Shown piece after piece: positions 25,557 through 34,071 of a DNA stretch of 64,000 nucleotides. Origin of the DNA: Streptomyces sp. NBC_00078. Its GTDB lineage: Bacteria > Actinomycetota > Actinomycetes > Streptomycetales > Streptomycetaceae. Position numbers and translations under genes: made by a program. The stretch is from the NCBI RefSeq assembly GCF_026343335.1, contig NZ_JAPELX010000001.1, forward strand, positions 5,084,001 to 5,148,000, written 5' to 3'. The notes below the pieces were generated by a model that had not been told where the DNA came from, ran no database searches, and was given only the letters and a program-made list of their open reading frames with translations. How positions within the stretch are numbered: the stretch's first letter is position 1; each line of letters opens with the position of its first letter.

Positions 25557-25744
25557 GCGGGTTGACGGACGGCCGGTGGCGTGCCCTGCGGCACCGGGTG
25601 CTCGCGCCCAGCGAGATCGCGCCAGATGAGGAACTCGTCTCCCTGGTCTACTTCTTCGAGACCGCCACCGACGCCGAGATCGTGCCGCTGCTCGCGCCGG
25701 TGGGCGGAGGCGAGGGGCTGTCACCGGTCATCGCAGGTGAGTGA
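25557..25744 (+). pseudogene. C-terminal fragment of a 2OG-Fe(II) oxygenase
   Basis: About 60 codons reading DGRWRALRHRVL, then a Pro-rich link and ELVSLVYFFETATDAEIVPL, which is how isopenicillin-N-synthase-like dioxygenases end; the RxS-type substrate Arg motif and the iron ligands upstream are absent. It begins abruptly at the edge of the structured segment, so the gene was cut by an insertion or recombination. Ends at the TGA 25742-25744. Confidence 0.6.
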
Positions 25745-25823
25745 GGACATGCGGGCCGCACCCGATGAGCCCGCCCCGCTGGGGTGCCTCGCGCCGGCCG
25801 CCCGCGACTGACCGGATCCCGGG

Positions 25824-26876
25824 TCAGGCCGAGCCGCGCACCACAAGGCGGGTCGGCCTGACCACCGGGGAGGCGAGGGCGTCGCCGACGGCCGGTCCGC
25901 CGCTCTCGCCGAAGGAGCGGGTGAGCAGCAGGCGTGCCATCAGCCGCCCCATCTCCTCGATGTCCTGGTGCACAGTGGTCAGCGGCGGATCGGTGGTCGG
26001 TGCGATGGCGGGGAGGTCGTCGAAACCCACGACGGCCACGTCCTCGGGCACCCGCCGTCCGCGTGTTTGCAGAACGCGCAGTGCTCCGGCCGCCATGAGG
26101 TCCGAGGCGACGAACACGGCGTCCAGACTGGGGCACCCGTCCAGCAGCCGGCCCATCGACTCGGCACCTCCCTCCTGGGTGAAGTCGCCCTCGACGACCA
26201 GCTGCGGCGCGGCGTTTGGGAGCACGTCGCGATAGCCGTCCAGCCGGTCCACCGCGGCGGCCTGGTTCAGTGGGCCGGTGACCGTCCCGATGCACTCACG
26301 GCCCAGTCCGACGAGATGGCGCACCGCTTCACGGGCACCGCCTCGGTTGTCCGCGTCCACGTAGAGATAGCCGCGGGACCGTTCGGCCGGTCCGGCCACC
26401 GGTCGGCCCCCGAAGACGGCGGGCAGCCCGAGTCGGTCCGTCATCGCGGGCAGGGGGTCGTCCGCGTGCAGCGAGAACAACAGCGCCCCGTCAACGTGAG
26501 CGCCGCCGAGGAAGTCGCCGACGCGCGCGTAGTCGTCGGGCTCCTCGATGAAGAGCAGCACCGGCTGGGAGCCCTGCTCGACGAGCTCCCGCCGTATGCC
26601 ATTCAGTTGCAGGCCGAAGAACGGATCGACGAAGAGCCGGTTCTGCGGTTCGGTGATCACGACGGCGACTGCGTTGTTGCGCCGGGTGACCAGGCGTCGG
26701 GCGATCTGGTTGGGCACGTAGCCGAGCTCGGTCACCACTTCCCGGACCTTCTCGACGACTTCGGCACGCACCTTCGGCTGGCCGTTGATCACCCTGGAGA
26801 CGGTGGACCGCGACACTCCCGCTCTGCGCGCCACGGCCTCCAGCGTGGGGCGCTGTGCACCGGTCCGGCCGGTCAC
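25824..26876 (-). CDS. LacI-family regulator of the kanosamine-type operon (NtdR-like)
   Basis: A 350-residue LacI/GalR protein. N-terminal helix-turn-helix and hinge: TLEAVARRAGVSRSTVSRVING, then LGYVPNQIARRLVTRR. The periplasmic-binding-like sensor domain follows, with VAVVGFDDLP and the dimer-interface end (LTTVHQDIEEMG). Its GTG start overlaps the NtdC-like stop in a GTGA junction, so it is the last gene of the operon. Bacillus ntdABC is controlled by a LacI-type activator, NtdR, responding to the pathway product; by context this protein plays that part. Activator or repressor role cannot be told from sequence. Confidence 0.85.
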   Translation of the reverse strand: MTGRTGAQRPTLEAVARRAGVSRSTVSRVINGQPKVRAEVVEKVREVVTELGYVPNQIARRLVTRRNNAVAVVITEPQNRLFVDPFFGLQLNGIRRELVEQGSQPVLLFIEEPDDYARVGDFLGGAHVDGALLFSLHADDPLPAMTDRLGLPAVFGGRPVAGPAERSRGYLYVDADNRGGAREAVRHLVGLGRECIGTVTGPLNQAAAVDRLDGYRDVLPNAAPQLVVEGDFTQEGGAESMGRLLDGCPSLDAVFVASDLMAAGALRVLQTRGRRVPEDVAVVGFDDLPAIAPTTDPPLTTVHQDIEEMGRLMARLLLTRSFGESGGPAVGDALASPVVRPTRLVVRGSA

Positions 26877-27904
26877 CTGACCTCTCCCTTGCGCAGTAGT
26901 TCATCCAGGACCTGTTGGGCCCGGTGCCCGTCGTCGAAGCCCGCCAGGGCCCCGAGGCGTCCGGCACCGGCAACAGTTGCCGTCCAGTCGTGGAGCTGGG
27001 CCACGAACGAGTCGGCCCAGCCGGGGATCTCGCCGGGCGGGTCCTCAAGGCGCAGGGGACCGAGGACCTTCACGGGCTCCCACTCGACACCGGTGCGCAC
27101 ATTCAGGACGGGGCCGTCCTGCGAACGGTAGAGGAGTTCGCCGTGGCTGCCGGTGACAGAGACACGGAAGCCGACGTCGTCGGGCGTGGCCGACTTGGAC
27201 GCGGTCAGCGTGAAGTGCGGGCCGCTCGCCAGCCGACCGCTCACGAAGGCGTGGTCGTCCACCCGCACCCGGCGCCCCTCCTTGGCGGCCACCTTGGTGC
27301 GGAGCCCGACCTTGCAGCCGGCGGTGTCGACCTGACCGTCAAAGAGGTGGTGCAGCAGGTCGATGAGATGCACGCCCAGGTCACCGAGCGCGCCGCTGGT
27401 GAACCGTTCCCCGGCGTTGTCCCGCCAGGTGAAGGTCTTGCGGGTCAGCGCGCTTCCACGCCTGAAGGCGAGGTCGACGTGGAGCACACGGCCCAGCACG
27501 CCATCGTCGAGCTGTCGGCGGATCTCCTGCACCACCCCAAGATAGCGGTAGTTGAAGCCCACGCAGCAGACCACGGGCGCGCCCGCCGCGCGGTCCCGCA
27601 TGGCCATGGTCTCCTCGACGGAGACGGCCATCGGCTTCTCGCACAGCACGTGCCGCCCACGGTCGACGGCCTCGAAGGCGTACGTGGCGTGAGTGCGGTT
27701 GGGGGAGGCGACGACGACCGCGTCGACCCCTTCGTAGAACTCGTCCAGGGAGGTGAAGGCGGGTACGCCCAGGTCGTCGCCGACGGATGCAGCCCTGGGC
27801 CTGTCCACGTCGTACACACCGGCCAGCGTGGTGCCCTCGCCGACCAGCACCGCGTGTGCGTGCGTCCGGCCGATACCCCCGGCACCAATGATTCCCACCC
27901 GCAT
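26873..27904 (-). CDS. ntdC: NtdC-like glucose-6-phosphate 3-dehydrogenase
   Basis: A 343-residue Gfo/Idh/MocA oxidoreductase: N-terminal Rossmann GIIGAGGIGRTHA, catalytic-Lys motif CEKPMA, and the C-terminal sheet. Long stretches match my recollection of Bacillus subtilis NtdC, for example GFNYRYL, KTFTWRD and GDLGVHLIDL. NtdC oxidises C3 of glucose 6-phosphate with NAD+, giving the unstable 3-oxo sugar used by NtdA. ATG 27904 has GGAGGG about 10 bp upstream; upstream codons do not resemble the family. It follows the phosphatase gene by 38 bp and overlaps the LacI gene. Confidence 0.85.
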   Translation of the reverse strand: MRVGIIGAGGIGRTHAHAVLVGEGTTLAGVYDVDRPRAASVGDDLGVPAFTSLDEFYEGVDAVVVASPNRTHATYAFEAVDRGRHVLCEKPMAVSVEETMAMRDRAAGAPVVCCVGFNYRYLGVVQEIRRQLDDGVLGRVLHVDLAFRRGSALTRKTFTWRDNAGERFTSGALGDLGVHLIDLLHHLFDGQVDTAGCKVGLRTKVAAKEGRRVRVDDHAFVSGRLASGPHFTLTASKSATPDDVGFRVSVTGSHGELLYRSQDGPVLNVRTGVEWEPVKVLGPLRLEDPPGEIPGWADSFVAQLHDWTATVAGAGRLGALAGFDDGHRAQQVLDELLRKGEVR

Positions 27905-27942
27905 CGGTAAAAGCCCTCCTGTGATCGCTGTGGCAGTAGTTG

Positions 27943-28800
27943 TCACCGTCTGGCTCGCAGCCCCATGAGCAGCGTGGTGAGGACGGCGTCCGAATGGCAC
28001 CGGTCGGACACACGCGGATGGCGGCCGCGGGCCTCCTCCGTGCAGTTTCCGACCATCACTCCGTGGCCCACGGCGGCCAGCATCTCCAGATCGTTGCCGC
28101 TGTCGCCGAAGGCGAACGTGTCCGCGGGGTCGATGCCGTACTTCTGGCAGACGTACCGAACGACCTGTCTCTTTCCGCAGGTGGGCGGAAGGAGATCGAC
28201 GTCGTAGCAGTCCGCTGGGTCCCCGGCCGAGGGATTACAGCGGCTCACGCTCACCCCCAGTGCAGCGCGTCCGGCCGCTTCCCTGACCGCGGACAGGTTC
28301 CGCGCGTCGATCTCGGGGTGACGAGAGCGGTAGTAGTAACTCTTCACCAGACTGTCCGGGGCACGGCCGGGCTGCGGCTCCAGGTCCACCCCGTTGGCCG
28401 ACAGTTCTCGCACAACGGTCCCGGCGCTGCGTCCGAGGCTCTCGGCGTCCGGCATCAGCCGCAGCCAGCCTGGGTCCGGGCGGAGTTCTCCTGACTCGGA
28501 CACCAGCAGTTCGGTACCGAGCGAGCAGGCGACGAAGTGGGGCAGCGTACGCAGCCCGTGCGCGCGGGCCTTGCGCAGCACGGAGAGCAGCGAGCTGCCC
28601 GTTACCCAGCCGAACAGCAGGCCGTGCCGTTCGCCCGCCTCCACGAGGTAGTCCTCCAGGGCCTCCCGGCAGGCCCTCTCGTGCTCGGTCGGGGAGTGCG
28701 CCAGATAGGTCTCGTCGAAGTCGCAGAAGGCCACGGCCCGTACCGGAAAGGGCAACGGCAGAGCGGAGGCCTCAGAGCGCGGTGGCATGGACGGCCGCAT
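27943..28800 (-). CDS. ntdB: NtdB-like kanosamine-6-phosphate phosphatase (HAD-IIB)
   Basis: A 285-residue HAD phosphatase with motif I FCDFDETYLAH, motif II GWVTGSS, Lys-containing CGKRQVV and motif IV FGDSGNDLEM. Diagnostic runs such as RCNPSAGDPADCYDVD closely follow B. subtilis NtdB as I recall it, which dephosphorylates kanosamine 6-phosphate to kanosamine. The first ATG (28800) has GAGG six bases ahead and overlaps the aminotransferase by 29 bp; ATG 28788 is the alternative. Its place directly after the aminotransferase fits the pathway order. Confidence 0.86.
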   Translation of the reverse strand: MRPSMPPRSEASALPLPFPVRAVAFCDFDETYLAHSPTEHERACREALEDYLVEAGERHGLLFGWVTGSSLLSVLRKARAHGLRTLPHFVACSLGTELLVSESGELRPDPGWLRLMPDAESLGRSAGTVVRELSANGVDLEPQPGRAPDSLVKSYYYRSRHPEIDARNLSAVREAAGRAALGVSVSRCNPSAGDPADCYDVDLLPPTCGKRQVVRYVCQKYGIDPADTFAFGDSGNDLEMLAAVGHGVMVGNCTEEARGRHPRVSDRCHSDAVLTTLLMGLRARR

Positions 28801-30145
28801 GCAGTGCCTCGATCACTCTGTCCTGCTCGGCGACGGACAGTCCGTTGTGCAGCGGAAGGTGGAACACGGTCGCGTTCAACTCCTCGGTGCAGGGCAGGGA
28901 CACGCCCGCAAAGAGCTTCTCGCGCAACGGAGTTCGCTGGTGGTGGGTGAGCACGGGGTAGTAGATGTCCGTCTCCACGCCGGCTGCATGCAGGCGGGTC
29001 CGGAGCGCGTCCCGGGCAGCTTCTCCGGCCGTCGCCCGCACGGGAAAGAGATGCCAGGCGTGATCCTCCGTGAAGGCGGGCAGGACCAGCTCTCCGGCTG
29101 TGTCGAGCTCCGCCAGGGCGTCGATGTAGCGGTGGGCGAGGAAGGCCCGGCGGTAGTTGTTCAGCGTTAGCCCCGGCAGCAGCCCAGTCGCCACGGTGGC
29201 CGTCGAGTTGTCGATCTTCGCGTTGAGGCCCCAGACATCGGTCTTGACGTTCTTGTGTCCCGGGGCGAAGCCGTGGTAGGCGAGTCTCTCCATACGTGAA
29301 TGGAGTTCGCCGTCGCCGGTGAGGACGGCACCCGCCTTCCCGGTCAGCCCGAAGTTCTTGTACGGGTTGAAGCTCAGGACGGTCGCGTCCGAGTACCGGC
29401 CGACGCCTGTGACTCCGATCGCTTGGCAGGCGTCCTCCACCACGAGCAGCCCAAGTTCTCGAGCGACCCGGTGCACACCGGCGACATCGGCGAGCCGGCC
29501 GTGCAGATGGACGGGCAGAACCGCCCGGGTCCTGGGGGTTACGGCCGCCTCGATCAACGTGGGATCCAGGGTGTGCCGTTCGGGGTCCACGTCGACGAGT
29601 ACCGGGACGGCTCCGCACGCGAACACGGCGTTCTCGGTCGCCGCGAAACTGTTCGCGGGCATGATCACCTCGTCGTCCGGACCCACTCCGACCGCGTGCA
29701 GAGCGATAATCAGGGCATCCGTGCCGCTGCTCGTGGCGATGGCGTGGGGCAGCCCGAGAAACTCGGCGAGAGCCTGCTCGAACTCGGCTACGGCGGGCCC
29801 GCTCGTCAGCTCACCTGCCGCCAACGCACGGGCGAAGCACTCAACGACTGTCCGTTGCTCCTCCGACGTCAGCAGACGTGTCCTGGGCAGGAAGGGAACC
29901 GTCGGTCGGCCCTGACCGGCCAGCAGTGGTTCCCGGGCGAAGACGGAGTCCGCCGCGGACGGAAACAGACGCGGGCTCCGCGCGTCGAGCAGTCCGGCCA
30001 AGGCACGGTGGGCGATGGCCGGGGTCGAGGCGTAGGCCGGGATCTCGCCACGCAACACGTCCAGCACCAGCTGGTGGATGCTGTGGCTGCCTCCGGTGAA
30101 CGCCTGTGCTGCGGGACTCGCGGGGCGAACCGTCACGGTGGTCAC
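28772..30145 (-). CDS. ntdA: NtdA-like 3-oxo-glucose-6-phosphate:glutamate aminotransferase
   Basis: A 457-residue PLP enzyme of the DegT/DnrJ/EryC1 fold. It carries ATSSGTDALIIALHAVG, EVIMPANSFAATENAV, VEDACQAIG and the PLP-Lys motif SFNPYKNFGLTGKAGA. An N-terminal extension of about 80 residues before the fold is also a feature of B. subtilis NtdA, which makes kanosamine 6-phosphate from 3-oxo-glucose 6-phosphate and Glu. GTG 30145 overlaps the glycosyltransferase stop in a GTGA junction; the earlier start at 30178 would lie inside that gene. Alternatives among sugar aminotransferases are less likely given the NtdB and NtdC neighbours. Confidence 0.87.
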   Translation of the reverse strand: MTTVTVRPASPAAQAFTGGSHSIHQLVLDVLRGEIPAYASTPAIAHRALAGLLDARSPRLFPSAADSVFAREPLLAGQGRPTVPFLPRTRLLTSEEQRTVVECFARALAAGELTSGPAVAEFEQALAEFLGLPHAIATSSGTDALIIALHAVGVGPDDEVIMPANSFAATENAVFACGAVPVLVDVDPERHTLDPTLIEAAVTPRTRAVLPVHLHGRLADVAGVHRVARELGLLVVEDACQAIGVTGVGRYSDATVLSFNPYKNFGLTGKAGAVLTGDGELHSRMERLAYHGFAPGHKNVKTDVWGLNAKIDNSTATVATGLLPGLTLNNYRRAFLAHRYIDALAELDTAGELVLPAFTEDHAWHLFPVRATAGEAARDALRTRLHAAGVETDIYYPVLTHHQRTPLREKLFAGVSLPCTEELNATVFHLPLHNGLSVAEQDRVIEALHAAVHATAL

Positions 30146-31287
30146 ACCTGCCCCGCACGGTCGGCGAGCGCGGGGCACCCGTAGGTCTTCGCCGCCCGCT
30201 CCAGGACGTGTCGGCCCGGCTGCTTGAAGTACAGCAGTTCCCGTCCGGTGTGCAGCGTTTGCACGGCGAGTGGCAGATCTCTGTCGGCGGTCAGGTCGAC
30301 CACGATCAGATCGGCCGCCGCACCGGCCTCGGCGATCCGCCGCTCGGCTCCGGGCAGGTCGCCGTCGTCGACCACCAGCACCTCGTACGGCTCCCCCAGG
30401 GGCAGTCGGCCCGCCAATGCGCGGCAGGCGAACTCAAGGCGGAGGTAGGCATCGAACCAGCTGGGACCGTCGCCGCGCGCGGGGTCGAAGTAACCGTCGA
30501 GGATCCACTGGAGCCGGACGTCGAGATCCGGGTGCTTCGCCGTGAAGTAGGCGAAGTTCTCCTGCCAGTCGGCATGACGCTCGCGCTGGGACTCCGCGTG
30601 GTGCTGGTGGTGGACACGGGCGAACGGGGTGTGGACGAACGTGAGGCCGTACCGGTGGAGGCGGTAGCCCAGCTCGACGTCCTCGAAGCTCCATTTCTTG
30701 ATGTTCACATCGAACGCGCCGACGGCCAGCAGATCTTCCTTGCGCACCGAGACGTTGCAGCCATAGAGGAAGTGCCAGCAGGTCGCCAGATTGGCCAGGT
30801 TCTCCGAGAGCAGGTCCGTGACCTCCGCCCGTTCATCCGGTAAGGCGAATGGGGGGAAGGACTCCGGGTCGAAGGAGGACTGCAGCCGCTCCAGGTCCAC
30901 CGGACCGGGGGCGAGGTAGTCGCGGAACCCGACGGCCACGAGCCCGGGCCGGTCACGGTGGCACCGGATGTGCTCCCGCAGGAAGAGTGGGTCGATGATC
31001 TGGTCACCGTCCGCGAAGACGATCAGTTCGCCTTCCGCCACCCGGATTCCGGCGTTCCGCGCCGCCGAACGGCAGGATTCCTCAGTGCGCGGAAGATGGA
31101 GAAAGCGCACCGGATACTTGAGGGGGAGTGCGTTTACCATGTCCGCTGTGCCGTCGGTCGACCCGTCGTCGACCAGGACTACCTCGAATTCGTCGGACGG
31201 GTCGAGGCGCTGGTGGTTCAGCGAGATCAGACATGGAGCTAGGAGCTCCCTGGAATTGTAGGTGGGAACGACCAGGCTTGCTTTCAC
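30142..31287 (-). CDS. Family 2 glycosyltransferase in the kanosamine-type operon
   Basis: A 381-residue soluble GT-A enzyme. SLVVPTYNSRELL opens the nucleotide-sugar fold, VLVDDGSTDGT and the DXD-type ADGDQ follow, and WSFEDVELGYRL contains the acidic catalytic ED. The C-terminal 90 residues (EVLVVDDGDLPGAE...) form an extra domain I do not recognise. Start GTG 31287 has GGAG upstream. It lies 52 bp after the MATE gene and overlaps ntdA, so it is co-expressed with kanosamine synthesis. The likely job is transfer of a sugar to or from kanosamine, but donor and acceptor are inferred only from context. Confidence 0.85.
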   Translation of the reverse strand: MKASLVVPTYNSRELLAPCLISLNHQRLDPSDEFEVVLVDDGSTDGTADMVNALPLKYPVRFLHLPRTEESCRSAARNAGIRVAEGELIVFADGDQIIDPLFLREHIRCHRDRPGLVAVGFRDYLAPGPVDLERLQSSFDPESFPPFALPDERAEVTDLLSENLANLATCWHFLYGCNVSVRKEDLLAVGAFDVNIKKWSFEDVELGYRLHRYGLTFVHTPFARVHHQHHAESQRERHADWQENFAYFTAKHPDLDVRLQWILDGYFDPARGDGPSWFDAYLRLEFACRALAGRLPLGEPYEVLVVDDGDLPGAERRIAEAGAAADLIVVDLTADRDLPLAVQTLHTGRELLYFKQPGRHVLERAAKTYGCPALADRAGQV

Positions 31288-31339
31288 GTTGAGCTCCGGA
31301 GAATTTGACGTTCAGTCTTGCTCGCGGTATGACGCCGCA

Positions 31340-32707
31340 TCAGAAATCGGATACAGGAAATTTTTCCGGCTGTCTGACGATGAGGTGGGCCCGCTCCGGC
31401 GCGGAGAGATAACGCCAGCGGACGCTGAGCAGCAAGGCTCGGAGATTCTCGTCCACGGCCATGGCGATCATGACCCCGAGAATCGCCAGCCCGAGCGGCA
31501 GGGAGAGCAGATAGGCCAAGGGCACGAAGACGCCCCACAAGACGAGAATCCCGACCGCGGCCGGATAAGTGACATGGCCGACGGCACGCAGGGTGCTCGC
31601 CGTGGTCATGATCAGAGCAGAGCCGGGAAGGTAGAGCAGACCGCACCACAGCAGCAGCTTCCCGGTGTCGATCACCTGCGGATCGTCGGTGAACCGGCCC
31701 ATGATCCAGTCACTGCAGAGCGCCGTGACCAGCGCCAGGACGAGTGCGATCGCCGATCCGGCCAGGCGGGATCCGCGGGCGCGGCGCCGGATTCCGTCGA
31801 GGTCACCGGCGCCAGCGAGATGCCCGAGGGAGATCTGCAGGCCCTGGGAGAGCGCGGACGAGAACATTCCGATCATGTTGGTGATGCTCAGGGTGTACAT
31901 CCGGGCGGCGAGTTCGTCGGTACCCACGGCCGCGATGATCCTGGTGGTGGCGATCTGCGCCGCCTGCCACAAGGCCGGCTCCAGGATGGTGGGCAGCGTG
32001 AAGGCCACGAGCAGTGCACCGTGGGCGCGCAGATCGCGCGTGCTCGCCGGCCGGCGGAACTTGATCCCGATCCGGAAGAACACGAGCCAGACGCTGTAGA
32101 GCAGGCCTGCGGCCGTGGCGAGCACGGTGGAGAGCGCGACGCCCTGAATGCCCCAGCGCGGCCCGGAGTCCGACAGCACCAAGACGTAGATCAGCACGAT
32201 GTTGACGATGTTTGCGAGGGCCGTGGCGAACATGGCCTGGAGTGTGAACCCGTTGGCCGCCATCACCCCGCCGAGCATCGCCATGATCGAGTGCAGAACT
32301 GCCCCCGCGGCGACGACTTCCAGGAAGACCGTTCCGTAGGAGAGCAGTCGCCCATCCAATCCCATCAGTCGAGCCGCGTCCTCCGCGAAAACGTAGAGCG
32401 TGACGCCGACGACGGCACCCAGGGCGACGTGCAATAGCAGGGCGACGAAGTAGTACTCCTGAACCTTCGTGGTCTCGCCCTGGCCGAGCGAGCGGGCGTA
32501 TACGAGACTGCCGCCCTGTCCCATGAAGGAGAACATCATTAGGACGAACGTTACCAACGTACTGACGGAGCCCACCGCTCCCGCAGCATCATCGGAAATG
32601 CGGCCCAATGTCCATACGTCGACGAGCCCCATGAAATACGTGCAGGTCAGCTGAAGGAAGATCGGCCAGCTGAGAGAAAATACCCCCAGACTTCTTTTTT
32701 GTGGCAC
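31340..32707 (-). CDS. MATE-family efflux transporter
   Basis: A 455-residue integral membrane protein with about 12 hydrophobic helices in two related halves, typical of MATE drug/sodium antiporters (FSLSWPIFLQLTCTYFMGLVD near the start). GTG 32707 is preferred because GGGGAGG sits 7 bp ahead and the predicted length is normal; the frame extends to 32827 without matching features. It heads the operon MATE-GT2-ntdA-ntdB-ntdC-lacI and could export the amino sugar product, giving self-protection. Lipid-linked sugar flipping is a possible alternative. Confidence 0.88.
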   Translation of the reverse strand: MPQKRSLGVFSLSWPIFLQLTCTYFMGLVDVWTLGRISDDAAGAVGSVSTLVTFVLMMFSFMGQGGSLVYARSLGQGETTKVQEYYFVALLLHVALGAVVGVTLYVFAEDAARLMGLDGRLLSYGTVFLEVVAAGAVLHSIMAMLGGVMAANGFTLQAMFATALANIVNIVLIYVLVLSDSGPRWGIQGVALSTVLATAAGLLYSVWLVFFRIGIKFRRPASTRDLRAHGALLVAFTLPTILEPALWQAAQIATTRIIAAVGTDELAARMYTLSITNMIGMFSSALSQGLQISLGHLAGAGDLDGIRRRARGSRLAGSAIALVLALVTALCSDWIMGRFTDDPQVIDTGKLLLWCGLLYLPGSALIMTTASTLRAVGHVTYPAAVGILVLWGVFVPLAYLLSLPLGLAILGVMIAMAVDENLRALLLSVRWRYLSAPERAHLIVRQPEKFPVSDF

Positions 32708-33129
32708 GACCACGCCTCCCCGTTCCCTCTCGGCCTGCCGGGCCAAAATAGTCTGTTCGCAGTTTCGAACACTGCCGAAAGCGTGGGGCGTGAGAAAAGC
32801 AGAGATGCCGATCCCCCGTTCGAACACCGTGATGCTAGCCGGGGTATCGATCTTGGAAAAGAGATGGCCGAATCAGGAGAGTTAAATTGAGCCACTGGAT
32901 ACGCACGCTGCACGGTCGCCGTCGGAAGCGAGAAACGACGGAGAGTGAGATGCGACGCAGATCGCCATCGTCAATGTCGGGATTGGGGCGCATGTGCCGG
33001 GACGTTGGTAGCGGAAGGTGACGCGCGTCGTTGGCGCTGGCGCGATGCCCGCGAGCGCCTTCGCGGCGGGCTGCAGGGCCCTTCTTCCACATGCTGCCGC
33101 GCCGGGATTCGGCAGGATCCTTGACGAAG
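32708..33129. promoter_or_regulatory. Intergenic region with candidate operators for the kanosamine-type operon
   Basis: The 422-bp gap has no convincing gene. Two copies of TTCGAACAC (32764-32772 and 32819-32827) lie upstream of the MATE start; the first sits in a near-palindrome CAGTTTCGAACACTG (32760-32774), the size and symmetry of a LacI-family operator. An AT-rich TATTTT on the minus strand near 32745 could be a -10 box. Confidence 0.35.
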
Positions 33130-34047
33130 TCATCGTGGATCAGAGCCACCCGCGACAGCGAACGCGTCCACCCCGGTCAGCTCAGCCGACAAGGCCCAGA
33201 GCCGAGCGGCCTGTTCACGATCCGCTGGCTGGTCGAACTGACGGGCCACGACACAGTGCTGAAGATAGGAGCCCCCTGCCTCGGCGAACTCCGGCGAGGT
33301 CGCCGCCCACACCTGGGTGGCGGCGCCCTGCTCGGGCGACCGGAACTCGGGCAGGAGAGGTTTCCCAGCGTCGTCGATCCAGCCCGCGGCGACCATCTCC
33401 TCATTGGTCAGGTGCCGCTGCAGCGGGGTGAGGATGTATCCGGGGTTCACCGAGTACGCGTGCACGCCCACCGAACGGCCCAGCAGATCGAGCTCGGCCG
33501 CGAACAGCGCATTAGCGAGTTTCGACTGCGCGTAGGCCGCCCACCTGTCGTAGCCCTGCTCGAAGTGCACATCGTCCCACTGGATGGTTCCGGTCGGGCT
33601 GACGCCCGACGAGACGGCGACTACACGTCCGCCCTCGGCGATCGCCGGAAAGAGCCGGTTGACCAGCGCGTAATGGCCGAGGTGATTGACCGCGAAGTGC
33701 GCTTCCCAGCCCGGCCCGACACGTGTCTCTGGTACAGCCATGACGCCGGCGCTGTTGATGACGATGTCAATGGTGCGGCCCGAGCTCAGCAGGCGATCCG
33801 CGAAGTCGGCCACGCTCTTCAGGTCGGCGAGATCCAGCTCGTCGACTTCGGCGGCCAAGCCGAGGAGCGCCTCCTGCGCAAGGTCCGGGCGACGGGCCGG
33901 GACCACGACATGTGCGCCGGCGTTCACCAGTGCCCGGGTCGTGGCCAGGCCCAGACCGGAGTAGCCTCCGGTCACCACTGCCAGCTTCCCGTGCAGGTCG
34001 ATGCCGGCCAGCACGTCCGCAGCGGAACTGTCGATGGTAAATGTCAT
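33130..34047 (-). CDS. Short-chain dehydrogenase/reductase
   Basis: A 305-residue SDR of the retinol-dehydrogenase/WW-oxidoreductase type: cofactor motif TGGYSGLG (residues about 27-34), NSAGVM, catalytic Ser in VSSGV and YAQSK with the Tyr-Lys pair, then PGYILTPLQR. The downstream helix NEEMVAAGW is typical of plant- and actinobacterial-type SDRs. ATG 34047 has GAGGAAAG. It follows the membrane glycosyltransferase by 24 bp. Substrate unknown; it may modify a sugar or lipid made by the island. Confidence 0.85.
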   Translation of the reverse strand: MTFTIDSSAADVLAGIDLHGKLAVVTGGYSGLGLATTRALVNAGAHVVVPARRPDLAQEALLGLAAEVDELDLADLKSVADFADRLLSSGRTIDIVINSAGVMAVPETRVGPGWEAHFAVNHLGHYALVNRLFPAIAEGGRVVAVSSGVSPTGTIQWDDVHFEQGYDRWAAYAQSKLANALFAAELDLLGRSVGVHAYSVNPGYILTPLQRHLTNEEMVAAGWIDDAGKPLLPEFRSPEQGAATQVWAATSPEFAEAGGSYLQHCVVARQFDQPADREQAARLWALSAELTGVDAFAVAGGSDPR

Positions 34048-34071
34048 GCTTTCCTCAGCGTCGTGGGATGG

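Noticed and set aside
32835..33149. Small minus-strand open frame upstream of the MATE gene
   Set aside because: No Shine-Dalgarno site, no family and poor codon pattern; more likely promoter DNA.
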